Source: JAHJDS01 sp964569795
Lineage (GTDB): Bacteria; Desulfobacterota; Desulfarculia; Desulfarculales; JAHJDS01
Direction: 5' to 3'
Length of the DNA stretch: 8,969 nt
NCBI GenBank assembly: GCA_964569795.1
Contig: CAZMVB010000063.1
Coordinates: 1-8,969 of the forward strand
Part shown: positions 5,860-8,969 of the stretch, one piece after another
Layout of the letters: each line of letters begins with the position of its first letter
How positions within the stretch are numbered: position 1 is the stretch's first letter
Position numbers and translations under genes: made by a program
Notes under the pieces: model-generated
Databases searched by the model: none
Told to the model about the DNA's origin: nothing
What the model saw: only the letters and a program-made list of their open reading frames with translations

Positions 5860-6468
5860 ATGATGACGAGCTTGAAAGGGATTGTGGTTTGTTCCTTGCT
5901 GATGGGACTTGCAATCATGCTCGGCCGTCCGGCCCTGGGTGCCTCGGACACAACGCCCTTGGCCACGGTCGAGGCCTTTCTGAGCGCGGTCGCCAAGGGA
6001 AATCGGGTCGCGGCGGCCGGTTTCTGGGCAAACAAACCAGGGTTCGCCACTCATCAAGGCTCCTGGGAAGGCTGGCGGTCCGTGGCCAAGAGCGGCCTGA
6101 ATTTTTTCAAACAGAATGAAATAAAGAAGCTGACATTTGTCAGGACGATCCTAGATCCCAAAAAGATGATCGACTTTCGCATATATACGATTTACAAACC
6201 CGGCGAGAAGGCCCACTTTGAATGGACTGCCGCCTTGCGGGGCAAGATTCCACAGCTTATCAGGATACTGGAAAAGGCCCGGGCCAAGGCGATAGACCCG
6301 TCGATTCGCCAGGCGATTGGATGGGAAATCAGCGTCTGGCAGAACAAAAAATGTCCGTTTTGGTTCTTGATGATGAAAAAGGGAAATAAGTGGGCGATTG
6401 CCGACGCCGGCTGGTCATTGCTGGGTGTGGGTTGGAATCTTTCGGGAGGAACCGGGCGCCGAAAATAG
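5860..6468 (+). CDS. Small exported protein, possibly NTF2-like fold
   Basis: The product has 202 residues. Two adjacent ATGs (5860 and 5863) follow AGGGAAGGA (5847-5855); spacing to AAGGA is 4 nt for the first and 7 nt for the second, so the second may be the real start. A signal peptide spans about 1-28 (LKG, hydrophobic core, cleavage near ALGA). The mature N-terminus PLATVEAFLSAVAKGNRVAA (33-52) and the C-terminal PFWFLMMKKGNKWAIADAGW (166-185) match the first helix and closing strands of NTF2/SnoaL/DUF4878-type domains, where a helix is followed by a curved sheet ending in GxWKI. This is fold-level inference and no catalytic residues are recognised. It is visibly richer in A and T than guaB: bases 6121-6180 have 25 G/C of 60, against 47 of 60 at 5041-5100. 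It lies between guaB and guaA, convergent with the next gene. Confidence 0.78.
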   Translation: MMTSLKGIVVCSLLMGLAIMLGRPALGASDTTPLATVEAFLSAVAKGNRVAAAGFWANKPGFATHQGSWEGWRSVAKSGLNFFKQNEIKKLTFVRTILDPKKMIDFRIYTIYKPGEKAHFEWTAALRGKIPQLIRILEKARAKAIDPSIRQAIGWEISVWQNKKCPFWFLMMKKGNKWAIADAGWSLLGVGWNLSGGTGRRK

Positions 6469-6486
6469 ACTGATCGGAGCTAGATA

Positions 6487-6513
6487 CGCGGCCGTAATCA
6501 AAAAACGGCCGCG
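6487..6513. terminator. Hairpin 1 between convergent genes
   Basis: A perfect 9-bp inverted repeat (CGCGGCCGT / ACGGCCGCG) encloses a 9-nt A-rich loop, 18 nt after the stop codon at 6468. No T tract follows on either strand, so a canonical intrinsic terminator is not shown. The position between convergent genes fits a 3'-end structure serving one or both. Confidence 0.45.
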
Positions 6514-6517
6514 CGCT

Positions 6518-6549
6518 GGCCGCCGGGCCGCATGGCGACTCCGGCGGCC
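6518..6549. terminator. Hairpin 2 between convergent genes
   Basis: A second perfect 9-bp inverted repeat (GGCCGCCGG / CCGGCGGCC) with a 14-nt loop, itself able to form a 3-bp inner stem, lies 4 nt after hairpin 1. It is 49 nt from the end of the minus-strand gene at 6599. It probably marks the 3' boundary of that transcript, with the same caveat about the missing T tract. Confidence 0.4.
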
Positions 6550-6598
6550 TTCAAACGATTCATGAAGCGATGCTTGTAAAACGCCCCCTAAATTCCTT

Positions 6599-7063
6599 CT
6601 AAAACACCTTCGGGGCCTGTTTTAAGTATTTGGTTTCAGTAATACTCAGGGCCGGTATCGGTCGTTTCTGATAAAAGATGGATGATATGTCTCCCTTCCA
6701 AAAATAGATGGTTTTGTTGGCCAGAACCTTGTTCTTTGGCGGACCGAAACGTTTCTCCAGGATGGGCAGCATGTCTGACTTCTGATCCAGGGCGATCAGC
6801 ATCACCCGCGCCAGCTTTCCCTTCCAAAAGCAGAGGATGACCGGCATGAGCTTGATCGGGCCAATGGTCTTTTTCATCTCGGGGGCCAGAAAGCACTTGA
6901 ACCCGTTGCACGGCCGGGGCCACGGAATTAATCCTTTGATGGCGGCCAAGGGCGTCCCCCACTTCAGGCCCCGGAAGCCGGTGGGCTCGTTTTTGAAGGC
7001 CGCGGCAGGGCCGGAGACCAGCAGGGTCGCGGCCAGGACTGGGATTAGCAGCCGGGCGGTCAT
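6599..7063 (-). CDS. Small exported GFRGLKWG-motif protein
   Basis: The product has 154 residues. ATG 7063-7061 is preceded on the minus strand by AAAGGAG at 9 nt. A signal peptide covers about 1-22 (MTAR, a Leu/Val/Ala core, cleavage near PAAA). The mature protein opens with GFRGLKWGTPLAAIKGL (29-45), then a segment with two cysteines (C52 and C57), a VILCFWKGKLARVMLIAL stretch (75-92) and TIYFWKGDISSIFY (118-131). The motif at the mature N-terminus is one I know from small exported proteins of Desulfobacterota with no assigned function. The two cysteines are close enough to form a disulphide after export (inference). A CFWKGKLARVML segment here corresponds to LFQKKRLAKVML in the 2253-2984 product, suggesting a shared domain. 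It is transcribed against guaA and guaB, so it is not part of that pathway operon. Confidence 0.8.
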   Translation of the reverse strand: MTARLLIPVLAATLLVSGPAAAFKNEPTGFRGLKWGTPLAAIKGLIPWPRPCNGFKCFLAPEMKKTIGPIKLMPVILCFWKGKLARVMLIALDQKSDMLPILEKRFGPPKNKVLANKTIYFWKGDISSIFYQKRPIPALSITETKYLKQAPKVF

Positions 7064-7461
7064 GGCTCATCTCTCCTTTGGTTGTCATCCCCGGGCCGGG
7101 AAAATGTCGCGGACAGCTCGGCCGCGCAATGCCGGGTTGAGCCGGAGGTCACCAGCGGCGGGGGTTGTATTTTTCCGGAAACTGGCCGCGATTGCCGCGG
7201 CACAGTCCGGTTTCCTTCAGGCCAAGACAATTTTGCCGCATTTATATTATCTTTTTGCTGCGGCACGGCGATTTATTCTTATTATTTAACAGTCTGGCAC
7301 AATCAGCCTCGAACCTCAATAGCTTTCCGACAAGCCACTCCAGGGGAACGCCTCGACCTACTTGACACCACCCGGGTTTCAGTCCACCATGACTTGACGG
7401 CGGCACGGGGGGCCGGGGCCTTGGTTCATCCTGGTCCCGCGACGATCAGAAAGCTGGAACC
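7064..7461. other. Non-coding region upstream of guaA
   Basis: These 398 nt between the divergent 6599-7063 gene and guaA hold no credible gene. Visible structure: a 6-bp hairpin GCCGCG-ATTGC-CGCGGC (7185-7201), an inverted repeat TGCCGCA (7234-7240) / TGCGGCA (7259-7265) around an 18-nt AT-rich loop, and an AT-rich segment (about 7231-7290) suited to promoters in either direction. I do not recognise a purine riboswitch core. Confidence 0.6.
7362..7390 (+). promoter_or_regulatory. Weak candidate guaA promoter
   Basis: A perfect TTGACA (7362-7367) is followed after 17 nt by CACCAT (7385-7390, only 3 of 6). It would give a leader of roughly 65 nt before ATG 7462. An alternative lies in the AT-rich stretch near 7255-7290 (TTGCTG, then TATTAT after 19 nt). 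Confidence 0.25.
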
Positions 7462-8969
7462 ATGGAAATTCACGACGAAAAAATCCTGATCCTGGACTTC
7501 GGGTCGCAGACCACCCAGCTCATCGCCCGCCGGGTGCGCGAGCTCTCCGTGTACTGCGAGATCCACCCCTGCACCTGGTCCCTGGACCAGGTCAAGGAGT
7601 GGGGCGCCCAGGGCATCATCCTGTCCGGCGGGCCGGCCAGCGTCTATGAGGACGGCGCGCCGCGGATCGATCCGGGCGTGTTCGACCTGGGCCTGCCCGT
7701 CCTGGGTATCTGCTACGGCATGCAGCTCATGGCCCTGCTCCTGGGCGGCGTTGTCAAGCGGGCCGATCACCGGGAGTACGGCCCGGCCATGATCAAGGTC
7801 AAGGAACCGATCGGCGTCCTGTCCAATCTGCCCCTGGAGCAGCGGGTCTGGATGAGCCACGGCGACCGGATCGAGGCCGCTCCGCCCGGATTCACCCTTG
7901 TCGCCGACTCGGCCAACTCGCCGGTGGCCGCCATGGCCGATTTATCGAGACAAATGTTCGGCGTCCAGTTTCATCCCGAGGTGCACCACACCGTTCATGG
8001 CCGGGACATCCTCAAGACTTTCACCTATGACATCTGCGGCTGCACCGGGACCTGGACCATGGCCGGGTTCATCGACTCGACCATTGCCGCGGTCCGCGAC
8101 CAGGTGGGGGACGACCGGGTGATCTGCGCCCTGTCCGGCGGGGTGGACTCGTCCGTGGTGGCCGTTCTGCTGCATCAGGCCCTGGGCGACAAGCTGTACT
8201 GCATCTTTGTGGACAACGGCGTCTTGCGGGCCGGCGAGGTCGAGGAGGTGGTCGAGGTATTTCGGGGGAAATTCCAGGTCCCGCTGAGCCATGTCGATGC
8301 GGCCGATAATTTTCTCGACAAATTAAAGGGAGTCGAGGACCCGGAGCAGAAGCGAAAAATCATCGGGGAAAATTTCATCCGGGTCTTCGAGGCCGAGGCC
8401 AGGAAACTGGGCGACGTCCGGTGGCTGGCCCAGGGGACGCTCTATCCGGACGTGATCGAATCGACTTCGTTCAAGGGACCCAGCGCCACCATCAAGAGCC
8501 ACCACAACGTGGGCGGCCTGCCCGAGGTCATGGACCTGGAGTTGATCGAGCCCCTGCGCGAGCTGTTCAAGGACGAGGTCCGCGAGGTCGGCCGCCGCCT
8601 GGGACTGCCGGAAAGCATTGTCGGCCGGCACCCGTTTCCCGGGCCGGGCCTGGCCATCCGCATCCTGGGCGAGGTCACCCCCGAGCGGCTGCGCATCCTC
8701 CGAGCCGCGGACCTGATCGTCAGGCAAGAACTTACGGCCTCGGGCTGGTACGATCAGGTCTGGCAGGGCTTCTGCGTGCTCCTGCCGGTCCGGACAGTGG
8801 GGGTCATGGGCGACGAGCGGACCTATGAGCACGTCATCGCCATCAGGTGCGTGGAGAGCGTGGACGCCATGACCGCCGACTGGAGCAAGCTGCCGGAGGA
8901 TCTGCTGGCCCGGATGAGCAACCGGATCATCAACGAGGTCAAGGGCGTCAACCGGGTGGTGTATGATAT
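7462..8969 (+). CDS. guaA: GMP synthase (glutamine-hydrolysing), C-terminus cut by window
   Basis: GuaA aminates XMP to GMP using ATP and ammonia from glutamine. The visible 502 codons are uninterrupted and end at VKGVNRVVYD, a near-terminal motif, so only about a dozen residues should be missing. The class I amidotransferase domain (about 6-190) has DFGSQTTQL, LSGGPASVYEDGAP, the nucleophile elbow GICYGMQL with C84, and FHPEVHHT with H171 and E173 completing the triad. The ATP-pyrophosphatase domain has the PP-loop SGGVDSS (225-231), FVDNGVLR, KSHHNVGGLPE (345-355), PLRELFKDEVR and GRHPFPGPGLAIRI. The dimerisation domain follows (RTVGVMGDERTYEHVIAIR). Most relatives read DFGSQYTQL where this has a Thr. 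The start is ATG 7462; its Shine-Dalgarno is weak (GGA just upstream), and no in-frame ATG was found between it and 7414. It is separated from guaB by two exported-protein genes and so probably has its own promoter. Confidence 0.98.
   Translation, partial: MEIHDEKILILDFGSQTTQLIARRVRELSVYCEIHPCTWSLDQVKEWGAQGIILSGGPASVYEDGAPRIDPGVFDLGLPVLGICYGMQLMALLLGGVVKRADHREYGPAMIKVKEPIGVLSNLPLEQRVWMSHGDRIEAAPPGFTLVADSANSPVAAMADLSRQMFGVQFHPEVHHTVHGRDILKTFTYDICGCTGTWTMAGFIDSTIAAVRDQVGDDRVICALSGGVDSSVVAVLLHQALGDKLYCIFVDNGVLRAGEVEEVVEVFRGKFQVPLSHVDAADNFLDKLKGVEDPEQKRKIIGENFIRVFEAEARKLGDVRWLAQGTLYPDVIESTSFKGPSATIKSHHNVGGLPEVMDLELIEPLRELFKDEVREVGRRLGLPESIVGRHPFPGPGLAIRILGEVTPERLRILRAADLIVRQELTASGWYDQVWQGFCVLLPVRTVGVMGDERTYEHVIAIRCVESVDAMTADWSKLPEDLLARMSNRIINEVKGVNRVVYD

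Noticed and set aside
7172..7181. Perfect 10-bp palindrome TTTCCGGAAA as an operator
   Set aside because: A single isolated short palindrome, not associated with a promoter I can identify.
7426..8832. Long open frames opposite guaA and in other frames within guaA
   Set aside because: They are shadows of the intact guaA frame, with low-complexity Asp/Gly/Ala/Arg composition caused by GC-rich codons.

Overview
The window is GC-rich bacterial chromosome with compact, mostly Shine-Dalgarno-led genes. Housekeeping genes (guaB, guaA, a Ppx/GppA-family phosphatase) lie among small exported proteins of a type I associate with Desulfobacterota (former Deltaproteobacteria), including one with a GFRGLKWG motif after its signal peptide. 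The phylum assignment is an inference from protein style, not from a marker gene.

Left block, minus strand (1-1875): a three-gene operon reads leftward out of the window. It encodes a small protein made of two tandem ribbon-helix-helix (RHH) repeats with a GTG start (1450-1875), an exported protein with a Pal/OmpA-like peptidoglycan-binding C-terminus (326-1447), and the first 90 codons of a TTG-initiated protein with a short coiled coil and 13 consecutive prolines (1-270, cut by the window edge).

Divergent control region (1876-2252): an AT-rich core holds outward-facing promoter-like elements and four CATG-centred dyad or half-dyad motifs, two of which overlap the best -35 boxes. The RHH protein next door is the obvious candidate ligand. 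This is the most interesting regulatory structure here.

Middle block, plus strand (2253-5682): an exported protein with an extraordinarily basic Lys/Arg linker (2253-2984) is followed by a GC-rich hairpin. Then comes a Ppx/GppA phosphatase gene (3209-4162) 29 nt upstream of guaB (4192-5682, IMP dehydrogenase).

Right block (5683-8969): guaB and guaA are separated by about 1.8 kb, part of it clearly AT-richer, carrying two convergent genes for small exported proteins (5860-6468 plus, 6599-7063 minus) with two hairpins between them. A roughly 0.4 kb non-coding leader follows, then guaA (7462 to the right edge, missing only its last few codons). GuaB makes XMP from IMP and GuaA converts XMP to GMP. 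The Ppx/GppA enzyme may connect this to (p)ppGpp or polyphosphate metabolism. I see no tRNA, rRNA, CRISPR, IS element or prophage genes.
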